DNA of 36,771 bases from Flavobacteriaceae bacterium (GCA_947379965.1 CANCPC010000014.1:1-36771), one strand, 5' to 3'; shown: positions 1 through 10,137, counted from the first letter of the stretch. Made by a program: numbers and translations. The notes: generated from the sequence alone by a model not told the origin.

Positions 1-87
1 ATTTTTACTATTTTTTAAGTAAAATAAGTTATAAAACCCCTCATTGGATGTAATTAGAAACTGTTATTGCTATTAAAATCATTTTTA

Positions 88-2973
88 ATGAAATTGATCC
101 GAAAATTTAAAAAGGCACATTCTCTAGTTTATATATTTTTCTTGCTAACAAGTATTTTGTATTGTCAAGTAAAAAGCATTGGTCTCCCCGAGATAAGAAA
201 TTATAAAAGAAACGATTATAAAGGAGGAACTCAAAACTGGAACATTGATCAAGACAAAAATGGAAACATCTATTTTGCTAATAATAATGGACTGTTTCAG
301 TTTGATGGTGCGTTTTGGCACGAATACACCTTACCGAATCACTCGGGTATTAGATCCTTAAAAATTGATGCCTCTGGTAAAATATATGTTGGGAATTATA
401 ATGAATTTGGTTATTTTAAAACCGATCCAAAAGGAAAACTAATTTATTTCTCATTGTCGAAATTTTTAAATAAGAAAATAGTCAATACTATAGATATGGT
501 TTGGAAAATTCATCTTTACAAAGACGAAGTAATCTTTCAATCTTTTGCATTGGCTTATGTATATAAAAACAATAAAATCAGTTTATTAAAGCCAAAATCA
601 AGATTCCAATTTTCATTTGAAGCAAATAAAAAACTTTATTTTCAAGATGTTTCAGCAGGATTAATGGAATATAGAAATGGAGAACTAATTGCTCTTGAAG
701 GCACAAAAAACCTCAACAATACAGAAGTCTGGGGAATAATCGCTATGCCAGAAAACAAAATACTGATAGCAACAATTGATAAAGGACTCTTTTTATACAA
801 TAATAAAACAATGATTCCATGGAACACCGAAGCCAATGTCTACGTAAAAAATAATAGTTGTTTAGGAGGGGTATTAATAGGAAACAATTATATTGCTTTG
901 AATACTGTATTGAACGGAATTATAATTTGCAATAAAGAAGGTAAAATAATTCAGCATATCAACAGCGAAAAAGGACTTCAAAACAATACTGTTCTTAGTT
1001 CCTTTATCGACAACCAAGGCAATCTTTGGCTTGGTCTTGATAACGGAATTACATTTGTTAATGAAAATTCTGCATTCTCCTATTTTGGTTATAGTTATGA
1101 TATTAGTACGGTATATGCATCAGTGATTTATAAAGATCTATTGTATGTAGCCACAAATCAGGGCGTTTTTTATCATTCTCGAGATAAACCGTTTAAAGAA
1201 GATACTTTTTCGATTGTAGAGGGAACTACAGGCCAGGCATGGAATTTACAAATAATCGACAACCAATTAATTTGTGCTCATAACAGAGGCGCCCTAATAA
1301 TTGAAGATGGAAAATCTATCAAAACATTAGATAATAATGGTTATTGGAATTTAAAAAAAGTACCAAACCATCAAAATTTAATGATTGGTTCCAATTACAA
1401 TGGCTTTTCATTATTTGAAAAAAAATCTAACAATTGGCAATTTGTAAAACATATTGAAGGCTTTAATAAATCTGTTGGGTATTTTGAAACAGATGACAAA
1501 AATATATGGAGCAAAAAAGATGAATTAATATACCAAATGTCTTTTTCGGATGATTTTAAAAAATTTAAATCGATTAAAACATATAAACACTTACCAAAAA
1601 CTAATAAAACAATTGGAAGCATACAAAGTATTAAAGGAACTATTTTTTTTCAAACAGACAATCACTTTTATAAATATTCACAAGTAGAGAAATCATTTTA
1701 TGAAGACAAACTATTAACAAAACTATTTCAAAATATTCCTAAAGTAAATTTTATATCCGAAGATAATGCAGGAAATATATGGTATATTTTCAATAAATCA
1801 TTAGGAGTATTAATGAAAAATCCTGAAGGGAATTACCAAAACATAGTTGCACCTTTTTCAAATTTAAGGGAGAATTTAGTTTATAATAATTTATCTGTTA
1901 ACACTTATAATTCCGAAAACATCTTCATAGGACTTACAGATGGTTTAGCACATTATGATTCTAAATTGATTAAAAATTTCATCAAGAAACCTAAAACATT
2001 TATTCGAAGTTTTTCTAACTTGGGAGATACTTTAATTTACGGAAATGAACACAAAATAACACATAAATACAAAATCCCATTTAAGTCAAATTATATAAAA
2101 TTTACATATTCCTCTCCAACCTATGAAAATATAGAAAACATAAAATTCTCTTATCAATTAGAGGGTTTTGAAGATAAATGGAGCGATTGGACGAGTGTAT
2201 CAAGAAAAGAATATACCAATCTAAAAGAAGGGAACTATAGTATGAAGGTAAAAACCAGAAGTAGTTATGGAATAGAATCAGACCCTGCAATTGTTTCTTT
2301 TACGATTACTCCGCCTTGGTACAGAAGTTATTTGGCCTATTTATTCTATTTAATATCAATTGGAATTACTATCTTTTTTATTAGAAAAGGAGTACAAAAC
2401 AAAATAAGAAAGAATAAATACTATGAAACAATAGAACAAAGACGGTTATATTTAGAAAAAGAATCAAAAATACGCCAAGAGCAATATGAACTTGAAAAAG
2501 AAATCGAACGACTTACTAATGACAAACTTAAAATAAAAATTCTAGTAAAAGATAAAGAATTAGTAAACAATTCCTTACAGGTTGTGAAGAAAAATAAAAT
2601 ACTAAACGGAATTATTCACAAATTAAAAGATATTGATATTGAATCTTTTGATGATTCGGCTAAATTTCAAATCAGCAAATTAAATAAAAGCATCGCTAAA
2701 GAAGTTAATGCAGATCATAGCTGGAAAGATTTGGAAAAACACATAAAGAATGTCCACTTTGATTTTTTGAAGCGTTTAAAAGAAAAATACCCTACGATTT
2801 CACCCCGTGAATTAGATTTATCAACCTATTTATTAATGAATATGTCAACGAAAGAAATTGCTGAAATCATGAATATTTCAAACGGAGGGGTAGAATTAGC
2901 TCGATACCGATTGCGAAAAAAACTAAATCTGAACAAGAAAGAAAACCTCATTGGATTTTTAATGGGTATTTAA
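88..2973 (+). CDS. Membrane-spanning beta-propeller/Y_Y_Y sensor with LuxR-type HTH
   Basis: This is a one-polypeptide signal-transduction regulator of the Bacteroidota triple-tyrosine family. The N-terminus has a basic stretch and a hydrophobic signal/anchor (residues about 10-30). A long region of short WD-like strands follows (motifs such as GNIYFANNNGLFQFDG and GNLWLGLDNGI), typical of two-component-regulator propeller repeats. A Y_Y_Y domain lies at about residues 668-738, then a single transmembrane helix (about 743-765), a charged coiled coil (about 775-850) and a C-terminal LuxR/GerE-type HTH (SPRELDLSTYLLMNMSTKEI and onward). There is no histidine kinase or receiver domain, so the predicted periplasmic sensor would act directly on a cytoplasmic DNA-binding domain. 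The open frame extends to a TTG at 67, but the ATG at 88 is preferred because it starts directly at the basic signal region. The ligand and target genes are unknown. A terminator follows the gene. Confidence 0.85.
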   Translation: MKLIRKFKKAHSLVYIFFLLTSILYCQVKSIGLPEIRNYKRNDYKGGTQNWNIDQDKNGNIYFANNNGLFQFDGAFWHEYTLPNHSGIRSLKIDASGKIYVGNYNEFGYFKTDPKGKLIYFSLSKFLNKKIVNTIDMVWKIHLYKDEVIFQSFALAYVYKNNKISLLKPKSRFQFSFEANKKLYFQDVSAGLMEYRNGELIALEGTKNLNNTEVWGIIAMPENKILIATIDKGLFLYNNKTMIPWNTEANVYVKNNSCLGGVLIGNNYIALNTVLNGIIICNKEGKIIQHINSEKGLQNNTVLSSFIDNQGNLWLGLDNGITFVNENSAFSYFGYSYDISTVYASVIYKDLLYVATNQGVFYHSRDKPFKEDTFSIVEGTTGQAWNLQIIDNQLICAHNRGALIIEDGKSIKTLDNNGYWNLKKVPNHQNLMIGSNYNGFSLFEKKSNNWQFVKHIEGFNKSVGYFETDDKNIWSKKDELIYQMSFSDDFKKFKSIKTYKHLPKTNKTIGSIQSIKGTIFFQTDNHFYKYSQVEKSFYEDKLLTKLFQNIPKVNFISEDNAGNIWYIFNKSLGVLMKNPEGNYQNIVAPFSNLRENLVYNNLSVNTYNSENIFIGLTDGLAHYDSKLIKNFIKKPKTFIRSFSNLGDTLIYGNEHKITHKYKIPFKSNYIKFTYSSPTYENIENIKFSYQLEGFEDKWSDWTSVSRKEYTNLKEGNYSMKVKTRSSYGIESDPAIVSFTITPPWYRSYLAYLFYLISIGITIFFIRKGVQNKIRKNKYYETIEQRRLYLEKESKIRQEQYELEKEIERLTNDKLKIKILVKDKELVNNSLQVVKKNKILNGIIHKLKDIDIESFDDSAKFQISKLNKSIAKEVNADHSWKDLEKHIKNVHFDFLKRLKEKYPTISPRELDLSTYLLMNMSTKEIAEIMNISNGGVELARYRLRKKLNLNKKENLIGFLMGI

Positions 2974-2977
2974 ATCA

Positions 2978-3011
2978 AAAAAATGCCATCTCAAAAAAGG
3001 TGGCATTTTTG
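2978..3011. terminator. Bidirectional terminator between sensor-regulator and murF
   Basis: The hairpin ATGCCATC/GGTGGCAT has an A-rich loop and is flanked by an A-run on the left and a T-run on the right. It can therefore terminate both the plus-strand regulator gene and the minus-strand murF, whose stop lies at 3030. Confidence 0.8.
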
Positions 3012-3029
3012 TTTTAATCTGATGATTTA

Positions 3030-4313
3030 TTACAAAAACTGTAATGATCTTTCTAATGCCATTCCTCTTGAACCTTTAATTAGAATTGAACTATTTTCGA
3101 TTGTATTCTCTTTCAAATAATCCGAAAAACGATCAAAATTTTCATAAAAATGAAAGGTTTCTTTATTGGTCTTATTGCTATAAAAGTCCTTTCCAATAAA
3201 ATGGCAAATAATACTATCTTCATTCAAAAGGGATTCAATAATTGATTTATGTTCTTTTGAACTCTCTTTTCCCAGCTCGAACATATCTCCCAATATAATG
3301 ATTTTATTGGCATTTTCTAATTGTACAAAATTTTCAATAGCAACAGACATACTACTTGGGTTTGCATTATAGGCATCTAGAATAATTTGATTCGTTCCTT
3401 TTGAAAGAAGCTGTGATCTATTATTTTCCGGAATATAATTTTCTAAAGCCTCTTTAATAGCTATATCTTTCACTCCAAAATACTTTCCCACCGCTAGTGC
3501 CGCATTGATATTATTTGCATTATAAAGCCCTATTAAGTGTGTTGAAATAATATTGTCTAAATAGTGTATTTTGACAAATGGATTTGCTTTTACAGATAAA
3601 ATATTTACAGTTGCGTTTGAATTATTTATCCCAAAAGAATACAATTTCATTTTTAATGTTTTCTCCACCTGAATTTTATCTTCAAGATTTACAAAAGCCA
3701 TTTTGTCATTTTCAAAAAGGTGCTTATACATTTCACTTTTTGCTTCTATAACTCCTTCAACACCTCCAAAACCTTCTAAATGTGCTTTGCCAAAATTCGT
3801 AACATAACCATAATCAGGCTGCGCCAATTCGCATAAAAATTCAATTTCTTTTTTATGATTTGCTCCCATTTCAACAATCCCTATTTCCGTTTTTGCAGTA
3901 AATGATAATAATGTCAACGGAACACCTATATGATTATTTAAGTTACCAATAGTGGCTTTAGTAGCATATTTTTTTGAAAGAACTGCATGAATGAGTTCTT
4001 TAGTTGTTGTTTTTCCGTTGCTTCCTGTTAGAGCTATAATAGGCAACTTTAAATAGTGTCTATGAAATTTTGATAACTTTTGAAGTGCTATCAAACTATT
4101 TTCGACCAGTAACGTTCTTTGGTCAATAAAATAATCCTTATTATCAATTAATACATATGAAGCTCCTTTTTCGAGAGCTTCCATAGCAAAAGTATTTGCA
4201 TCAAAGTTTTCTCCTTTGATAGCTACAAACAATGAATTAGGTTCAATTTTTCGAGTATCAATAGATATCGAATCACATTGTAAAAACAAACTATGGAGGT
4301 AAGAGATGTCCAT
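3030..4313 (-). CDS. murF: UDP-N-acetylmuramoyl-tripeptide--D-alanyl-D-alanine ligase
   Basis: This cytoplasmic Mur ligase adds D-Ala-D-Ala to UDP-MurNAc-tripeptide, completing the peptidoglycan precursor. The N-terminal UMP-binding domain carries SIDTRKIEPNSLFVAIKGE. The ATP-binding P-loop is GSNGKTTT at residues 97-104, followed by the central-domain motif GIVEMGANHKKEIEFL and the C-terminal domain segment ILDAYNANPSSM and IILGDMFELG. The length of 427 aa is normal for MurF. It lies downstream of gldJ on the same strand, the arrangement I know from other flavobacteria, but a strong hairpin separates the two, so murF may depend partly on readthrough or on its own promoter. Confidence 0.96.
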   Translation of the reverse strand: MDISYLHSLFLQCDSISIDTRKIEPNSLFVAIKGENFDANTFAMEALEKGASYVLIDNKDYFIDQRTLLVENSLIALQKLSKFHRHYLKLPIIALTGSNGKTTTKELIHAVLSKKYATKATIGNLNNHIGVPLTLLSFTAKTEIGIVEMGANHKKEIEFLCELAQPDYGYVTNFGKAHLEGFGGVEGVIEAKSEMYKHLFENDKMAFVNLEDKIQVEKTLKMKLYSFGINNSNATVNILSVKANPFVKIHYLDNIISTHLIGLYNANNINAALAVGKYFGVKDIAIKEALENYIPENNRSQLLSKGTNQIILDAYNANPSSMSVAIENFVQLENANKIIILGDMFELGKESSKEHKSIIESLLNEDSIICHFIGKDFYSNKTNKETFHFYENFDRFSDYLKENTIENSSILIKGSRGMALERSLQFL

Positions 4314-4329
4314 CTAGAAAATTTAAAAA

Positions 4330-4359
4330 AATAAAAGCCCTAATTAAAGGGCTTTTATT
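4330..4359 (-). terminator. gldJ terminator
   Basis: A perfect 11-bp stem (AATAAAAGCCC / GGGCTTTTATT) has an 8-nt loop. On the minus strand it is followed by a run of U. It sits between the gldJ stop (4377) and the murF start (4313), so it should attenuate transcription from gldJ into murF. Confidence 0.8.
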
Positions 4360-4376
4360 ACTAATATAAAAAATTA

Positions 4377-6068
4377 TTAATTATTTCTTGCTGATTTTCT
4401 TTTTTCAGATTTTGCACCAACTTTAGACATTGCACATCTAAATCCAATATAATCTGTAGCCATATCTTCTGGGAAATATCTTCTTTGCGCAGGATCTAAC
4501 CAATACGCTCTATCTCTCCAAGAACCCCCTTTATACACTCTAACTTTCTCATTTATTAAAGTGGTTCTTTTGTTTGATGAATCAAACTTTTTAACCATAT
4601 TCCCTAAACTATCAGTAGAAACATTAGTATTGTGAATAGGAGAATTATACATTTTTCTTTCTTCTTTGCCTTTTTTAACATCAGTTCCAGAATCTGATAA
4701 GCCGAAATATTTTGAAGATTGTGTATCTCCATCTCTATAGTTCTTATTATCACTTTTATCGAAATTTTGTCTTAAATATGTTTCATTTTCATCAACGGGT
4801 ACTTGAATAATTTGTCCAGGAAAACTTTTAGCAACTTTTTTTCCATTACTTAAGGTTTCATATTCTATATTATCTTTAGTAACTAGTTCAACTTTACCAT
4901 CTTTACCTATTTTATTTTTAGTGTAATTATTTCCTCTAAAATAGTTAAAATCATTTGCCTCATTATCTACAATTGGTCTATATACATCTAAAACCCATTC
5001 AGCAACGTTACCAGCCATATCATACAAACCAAAGTCATTTGCTGGATAACTTTTTACAGCATTAGTTATATCAGCACCATCATCGGACCATCCTGCTATT
5101 CCACCATAATCACCATTTCCTTGTTTAAAATTGGCCAATTGATCTCCTTTATTTTGTCTTTTTCCAGAACGAGTATAACTTCCAGACCAAGGGTATTTTT
5201 TCTGTCCTCTGTATATATTATATTCTCTTTGGCCAATAGCTGCAGCTGCAGCATATTCCCATTCTGCTTCAGTAGGAAGTCTATATTCAGGAAGAAGAAT
5301 TCCCGATGATCTTTGTGCATATATGTTAGTAGCAGCAACTACTTTCCCTCCTTTATCAGTAGTAGATTTTCTAGCTCCTTTTTTTCCTGCTAAAACAACA
5401 TCTTTTTTTCCACCAAAAGCCAGTGTTGGAGAATTAAAATAAGTTTCTGTATCAAAAATGCTTTCAGCACTAACATCTTGTGTTTTTGCATTCTTTTTAA
5501 GATAACCGTTTTTTTCAAGTAGCGCTTCGTTTACACGTTCTGTTCTCCATTTACTAAATTCAACTGCTTGAATCCAGTTTACCCCTACTACAGGATAATT
5601 GGCATATGATGGATGTCTTAAATAATTATTAGTCATGGTTTCGTTATAACCTAATCTATTTCTCCATACCAATGTATCTGGTGAAGCTCCTTCATATATA
5701 TTTTTATAATTCGCTTCGGTTGGAGGAAATACTTTTTTCAACCAATCCAAGTATTCTAAATACATAGCATTTGTAACCTCGGTTTCATCCATATAAAAGG
5801 ACTGAACATGTTGTTGAGATGGAGTATTATTCCAATCATGCATAACATCATCTTCAACTTTACCCATAGTAAATGTTCCTCCTTCTACAAAGACTAATCC
5901 TGGCCCTGCTTCTTGTTTAGATTTTGCGGAACCTTTTTTGCTGTCTACATTCCAACCAGTAGCTCTAGATCCTTTACTTGAACTAGATTTTTTACTACAA
6001 CTAGCAAAACCAATGATTATTATCATTGACACTATTAACCGTAAGCCCATAATTTTGTTTACTTTCAT
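4377..6068 (-). CDS. gldJ: Gliding motility lipoprotein GldJ
   Basis: GldJ is an outer-membrane-associated lipoprotein needed for gliding and for stability of the GldK/T9SS machinery in Flavobacterium. The N-terminus is a lipoprotein signal with the lipobox GFASC, and Cys24 is the predicted lipidated residue. The body is a formylglycine-generating-enzyme/sulfatase-modifying (FGE-like) fold: FVEGGTFTMG near residue 60, MDETEVTNAMYLEYLDW, LPTEAEWEYAAAA, GLYDMAGNVAEWVLDVY, and near the C-terminus VYKGGSWRDRAYWLDPAQRR and YIGFRCAM. At 563 aa it matches the length expected of GldJ. In characterised GldJ the fold is structural, not catalytic. A minus-strand TAAATTTG box lies about 120 bp upstream. 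It is divergent from porU, linking gliding and secretion genes. Confidence 0.96.
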   Translation of the reverse strand: MKVNKIMGLRLIVSMIIIIGFASCSKKSSSSKGSRATGWNVDSKKGSAKSKQEAGPGLVFVEGGTFTMGKVEDDVMHDWNNTPSQQHVQSFYMDETEVTNAMYLEYLDWLKKVFPPTEANYKNIYEGASPDTLVWRNRLGYNETMTNNYLRHPSYANYPVVGVNWIQAVEFSKWRTERVNEALLEKNGYLKKNAKTQDVSAESIFDTETYFNSPTLAFGGKKDVVLAGKKGARKSTTDKGGKVVAATNIYAQRSSGILLPEYRLPTEAEWEYAAAAAIGQREYNIYRGQKKYPWSGSYTRSGKRQNKGDQLANFKQGNGDYGGIAGWSDDGADITNAVKSYPANDFGLYDMAGNVAEWVLDVYRPIVDNEANDFNYFRGNNYTKNKIGKDGKVELVTKDNIEYETLSNGKKVAKSFPGQIIQVPVDENETYLRQNFDKSDNKNYRDGDTQSSKYFGLSDSGTDVKKGKEERKMYNSPIHNTNVSTDSLGNMVKKFDSSNKRTTLINEKVRVYKGGSWRDRAYWLDPAQRRYFPEDMATDYIGFRCAMSKVGAKSEKRKSARNN

Positions 6069-6190
6069 ACTCTTTAGTAGGTAATAATTTTAAGAGCTGC
6101 AATATAATAATTAAGCATTAAACCGCAACAATTTTTTATTAATAAATCTATAGAAGTGTTCTTATTGAGGAGAAACACAGTTTATAAACG

Positions 6191-6198
6191 CAAATTTA
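6191..6198 (-). promoter_or_regulatory. Candidate -7 box for gldJ
   Basis: On the minus strand this reads TAAATTTG, matching the Bacteroidota -7 consensus TAnnTTTG. It would give gldJ a 5' leader of roughly 115 nt. No convincing TTG at ideal spacing was seen, so this is tentative. Confidence 0.4.
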
Positions 6199-6277
6199 TA
6201 CTATTTATTATTACAATAAAACTAAAAGCTATATTTTTACTTTTCATAATAATCCTTAGTGAATGCCGTTTAATAAA

Positions 6278-9200
6278 ATGATGAAAAAAATACTATTCGT
6301 TTGTTCCATTCTAATCCCTTTGTTTTCTTTCGGCCAAATCAAAGGCGATATTGCTATTGAATGGCATGAAAAAAACGAAACATCTTTTGGAAATAGTCTA
6401 TTAAACATTCCTTATTTTAAAGGAAACAATTTTGATTATGAAGTTGCAACAAATTCTCTTTTCTATATTCTAAACTTAGCAGGTGTATATGAAGGAGGCA
6501 ATGTTCAGCTAACAAATGTAGTTTACGAAGCTATATCAGCAACTCAACTCGGAAATTTAGACCCTAAAAACATTCAAAAAACACCTTCTGCTATACTTAA
6601 AACCAATGTATCTAGAGATGTAAAACAATCTTTTCTTGTTTTTTCACCTATAATAAAAGACGAATTTGGCTACAAAAAAATTACATCTCTTTCTTATTCA
6701 ATAACAGGAAACACCTCCAAAATAGCACAAACAACAAAAAAGACGACTTCATTTTTAAATTCGGTTTTAGCATCCGGGGATTGGTATCGATTTTACATAG
6801 AAAAGTCGGGAGTTTATAAAATTTCAAAAGGTTTTTTACAACAATTAGGAATTAATACCAATACTATTGACCCAAGAAAAATACAGCTTTTTGGTAATGG
6901 AGGACGAATGTTGCCATTATCAAACAGCGCCTACTATCCATCTGATTTAGCCGAGAATGCAATTGAAGTTATTGGTGAAAACGATGGTGTTTTTAATAAT
7001 GAAGACTATATTTTATTTTATGCTGAGGGAGTAGACACTTGGAACGACGAAAGTCAAACTAACAATAATTTATATGATTCCAAATCCTACTATTATATAA
7101 CCATTCAAGGTAATTATGGAAAAAGAATCAAAACTATGACCCAACCTTCCGGGAGTAGCACTTTATCTATCAATTCGTTTGATGATCATCAATACCATGA
7201 ACTAGACCTTATCAATATTGCCCACTTAGGAAGACAATGGTTTGGAGAAACATTTGAAATAAATAATGAACAGGAATTTAATTTTAATTTTCCCAATATT
7301 GATACAACAATACCTGTTCAACTTAGCGTTACCGCTGCTTCGGCAGCTTATACCAAAACCTTATTTAAAATAACTGCAAATGGATCTGATCTAACTTCTA
7401 TTCCTTTTGTAGCATTAAACCCTTCTACAGGAATTCAATTTAATGTGGGTTCTTCTCAAAATAACGTATCATTTCAAGGTTCAGAAAACATAAAAATAAA
7501 ATTAACGTATGATAACGGCGGTGTCCCTGGATCTATTGGCTATCTTGATAAAATTCTTTTGACGGCCAAAAGAAAACTTCAAGGTTACGGAAAACAATTT
7601 CAATTTCAGTATGACTTATCAAGTGCTAACATCGGTATTGCAAATTATACCCTTGCTAATGCAACCGGAATATCTGAAGTCTGGGATGTAACTGATTTAC
7701 AAAATGCAACAAAAATTCAAAACCTCAACCAAGCCTCAATAAACTTTAAAGCAAACCTAGGAGAAATAAAAAAATATGTAGCAATTGACCCCACTGATTT
7801 TTATACTCCTTTAAGAGGAAGCACAACAAAAATTGCTAATCAAAATATAAAAGGCTCAATTTTTAAAAACCCACAAGGACAGTTTCAGGATATTGATTAT
7901 GTTATTATAACTCCCCATTTTTTATACACCCAAGCCGAAAAACTAGCCAATTTTCATCGTTCTTACTCTAATTTGAATGTCAAGGTAATAACACTTGAAT
8001 CTATATACCAAGAATTTTCTTCTGGAAAACAAGATATTGCAGCAATCAGAAATTGCATTAAATACATTTATGAAAATGCCTCTTCTTCTGAAAAAAAAAT
8101 AAAATATGTAAATCTTTTTGGAGATGCTTCGTTTGATTATAAAAACCGAATTCCAAATAATACAAATATTGTCCCAATTTATCATGCTTTAAATAGTAAT
8201 ACGATTAGTGAAGCCTCTTATGCTTCTGACGATTTCTATGGATTAATGGATGTAAACGAAGGAAATATAGGTTCATTTTTTGGCGGTATAGATATTGCCG
8301 TTGGCAGAATGCTAAATAACGACGCAAAACAAGCTGATGAAATGGTTAACAAAGTAATGGAATACCATGATATCAAATCGTTTGGAAGCTGGAGAAACAA
8401 TCTTATGATGATTAGTGATGATTCTGATAAACTTTCAGATGTTGAATTACAAACCCGACAAAATAATTTAGCTGATAAAATCATTACAAATAAACCTTTC
8501 CTTAATATTAATAAAATACTATTAGATTCATATGTTCAAGAATCTTCTGCTGGAGGCCCCCGCTTTCCTAAAGCAAAAGCAGATATATTTAACACTATTG
8601 AAAAAGGAATCTTAGTTTTTAATTATTTAGGCCATGGTGGCGAAAATGGCTTAGCAGCAGAGCGAATATGGGAGTCAACTGACGGACAATCACTTAGCAA
8701 TCAATATAAATATCCTTTATTTATAACAATGACTTGTGATTTTTCTCGTTTTGACAATCCTTCAAAACCTACTGCAGGAGAATTTACCTATTGGAACCCT
8801 AAAGGTGGAGCCATATCAATGATCACAACAACTAGAGAAATAGGACAATATGGCGCCGAAAATTTTAATGATCTATTTTCAAAAAATCTATTCTATCCTG
8901 ATTCAAACCAATACAATTCAATAGCAGAAACTTTGAGAATTTCCAAAAACAGCAATCCGAATTCATCAACAAATGTGGTGTTTTACATTGGTGATCCTGC
9001 CTTAATCCTCGCAATTCCAAAGCCTAAAATAAGACTAACAAAAGTAAATGGAGTACCTATATCACAGCCTTTTGATGATTTTAAGTCACTGGCAAAAATG
9101 AAAATTTCAGGTGAAATTACAGATGAAAATAACACGCCTATAACAAATTATAATGGTGAACTTTTGACTACTATTTTTGACAAACCAATAGATAGATCAA

Positions 9201-10105
9201 CTTTGAATAATAAAGGTTTTAGTCCTCCAATAATCTTTAATGTTTTTGGAGAAACAATCTTTAAAGGAAACGCAACGATAAAAGAGGGAAAATTTGAATT
9301 TAGTTTTGTCGTTCCAAAAGATATTAGGATTCCTGTCGGCAATGGAAAAATTAGTTTTTACAGTAAAAGAAACCTACTATTAGAGAACGAAACGGGTTAT
9401 GAAACAACCATAAAAGTTGGTGGTATAAATCAAAATGCAGTGGTAGACAATATTTCGCCAACTGTTAAGTTATATATGAACGATGAAACGTTTGTTTCAG
9501 GTGGTACAACGAATGATTCTCCTATCATACTTGTCAATCTTCAGGATGAAAGTGGAATAAACACTTCAAGTGGAATAGGTCATGATATAGTTGCCATTTT
9601 AGACGGAGATGTAAGCAATCCTTATTTGTTAAATGATTATTACCAGACAAGTCTGGACGATTTTACAAGAGGATCACTTCGATTTCAATTTCGTAATTTA
9701 GCAGTAGGTTTACATACGATTTCTTTTAAAGCATGGGATGTTTATAATAATCCTGTGACCGCCGAGATTCAATTTGTAGTTATTGGCAACGATGCGTTAT
9801 CACTGACCCATGTGTTAAATTATCCCAACCCATTTGTCAATTATACCGAGTTTTGGTTTTCACATAACCGCCCCTATGAACCACTAGAGGTTCAGGTACA
9901 AGTGATGAGCATAACCGGAAAAGTGGTTTGGACACGAAATCAGATAATAACCACCGAAGGTTTCCTTTCTAAAGAAATCACTTGGGATGGCAAAGATGAT
10001 TTTGGAAATAAAATAGGAAAGGGAGTTTACATTTATATACTTACCGTTAAATCAAACTTGACAAATACTAAAGCTAAAAAAATTGAAAAACTTGTAATAC
10101 TTTAA
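6278..10105 (+). CDS. porU: Type IX secretion system sortase PorU (C25 peptidase family)
   Basis: PorU is the surface sortase-like protease that removes the C-terminal sorting domain from T9SS cargo and attaches cargo to the surface or releases it. A signal peptide (KKILFVCSILIPLFSFGQ) is followed by a large N-terminal beta domain. The C25 gingipain-type catalytic domain runs from about residue 535 to 915. The likely catalytic His is in NYLGHGGENG (codon at 8633) and the catalytic Cys is in TMTCDFSRFDNPS (codon at 8735). Beta-sandwich domains follow. The end resembles a T9SS CTD (LNYPNPF ... GKGVYIYILTVKS), a feature PorU is known to retain uncleaved. The ATG at 6278 is preferred over 6263 because it leads straight into the signal peptide. 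porV follows 32 bp downstream. Confidence 0.95.
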   Translation: MMKKILFVCSILIPLFSFGQIKGDIAIEWHEKNETSFGNSLLNIPYFKGNNFDYEVATNSLFYILNLAGVYEGGNVQLTNVVYEAISATQLGNLDPKNIQKTPSAILKTNVSRDVKQSFLVFSPIIKDEFGYKKITSLSYSITGNTSKIAQTTKKTTSFLNSVLASGDWYRFYIEKSGVYKISKGFLQQLGINTNTIDPRKIQLFGNGGRMLPLSNSAYYPSDLAENAIEVIGENDGVFNNEDYILFYAEGVDTWNDESQTNNNLYDSKSYYYITIQGNYGKRIKTMTQPSGSSTLSINSFDDHQYHELDLINIAHLGRQWFGETFEINNEQEFNFNFPNIDTTIPVQLSVTAASAAYTKTLFKITANGSDLTSIPFVALNPSTGIQFNVGSSQNNVSFQGSENIKIKLTYDNGGVPGSIGYLDKILLTAKRKLQGYGKQFQFQYDLSSANIGIANYTLANATGISEVWDVTDLQNATKIQNLNQASINFKANLGEIKKYVAIDPTDFYTPLRGSTTKIANQNIKGSIFKNPQGQFQDIDYVIITPHFLYTQAEKLANFHRSYSNLNVKVITLESIYQEFSSGKQDIAAIRNCIKYIYENASSSEKKIKYVNLFGDASFDYKNRIPNNTNIVPIYHALNSNTISEASYASDDFYGLMDVNEGNIGSFFGGIDIAVGRMLNNDAKQADEMVNKVMEYHDIKSFGSWRNNLMMISDDSDKLSDVELQTRQNNLADKIITNKPFLNINKILLDSYVQESSAGGPRFPKAKADIFNTIEKGILVFNYLGHGGENGLAAERIWESTDGQSLSNQYKYPLFITMTCDFSRFDNPSKPTAGEFTYWNPKGGAISMITTTREIGQYGAENFNDLFSKNLFYPDSNQYNSIAETLRISKNSNPNSSTNVVFYIGDPALILAIPKPKIRLTKVNGVPISQPFDDFKSLAKMKISGEITDENNTPITNYNGELLTTIFDKPIDRSTLNNKGFSPPIIFNVFGETIFKGNATIKEGKFEFSFVVPKDIRIPVGNGKISFYSKRNLLLENETGYETTIKVGGINQNAVVDNISPTVKLYMNDETFVSGGTTNDSPIILVNLQDESGINTSSGIGHDIVAILDGDVSNPYLLNDYYQTSLDDFTRGSLRFQFRNLAVGLHTISFKAWDVYNNPVTAEIQFVVIGNDALSLTHVLNYPNPFVNYTEFWFSHNRPYEPLEVQVQVMSITGKVVWTRNQIITTEGFLSKEITWDGKDDFGNKIGKGVYIYILTVKSNLTNTKAKKIEKLVIL

Positions 10106-10121
10106 TAAAATACTATATTTG
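10092..10121 (+). promoter_or_regulatory. Promoter of porV overlapping the porU 3' end
   Basis: TTG at 10092-10094 and TATATTTG at 10114-10121 are separated by 19 bp, matching the Bacteroidota -33 TTG / -7 TAnnTTTG pattern. The -33 element lies inside the last codons of porU. The predicted transcript starts only about 10 nt before the porV ATG, so porV can probably be expressed independently of porU. Confidence 0.6.
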
Positions 10122-10137
10122 CTTAACAAAAAATGCT

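Noticed and set aside
34-57. Similarity of the left-edge sequence to the last codons of the sensor-regulator gene (CTCATTGGAT).
   Set aside because: The match is short and does not give a matching protein end; it is probably chance.
67-87. TTG start for the sensor-regulator gene.
   Set aside because: The ATG seven codons later begins the basic/hydrophobic signal directly; no ribosome-binding evidence favours the TTG.
5096-5338. Alternative open frame inside gldJ, and many similar ones inside other genes.
   Set aside because: They are shadows of well-supported genes and show no domain features.
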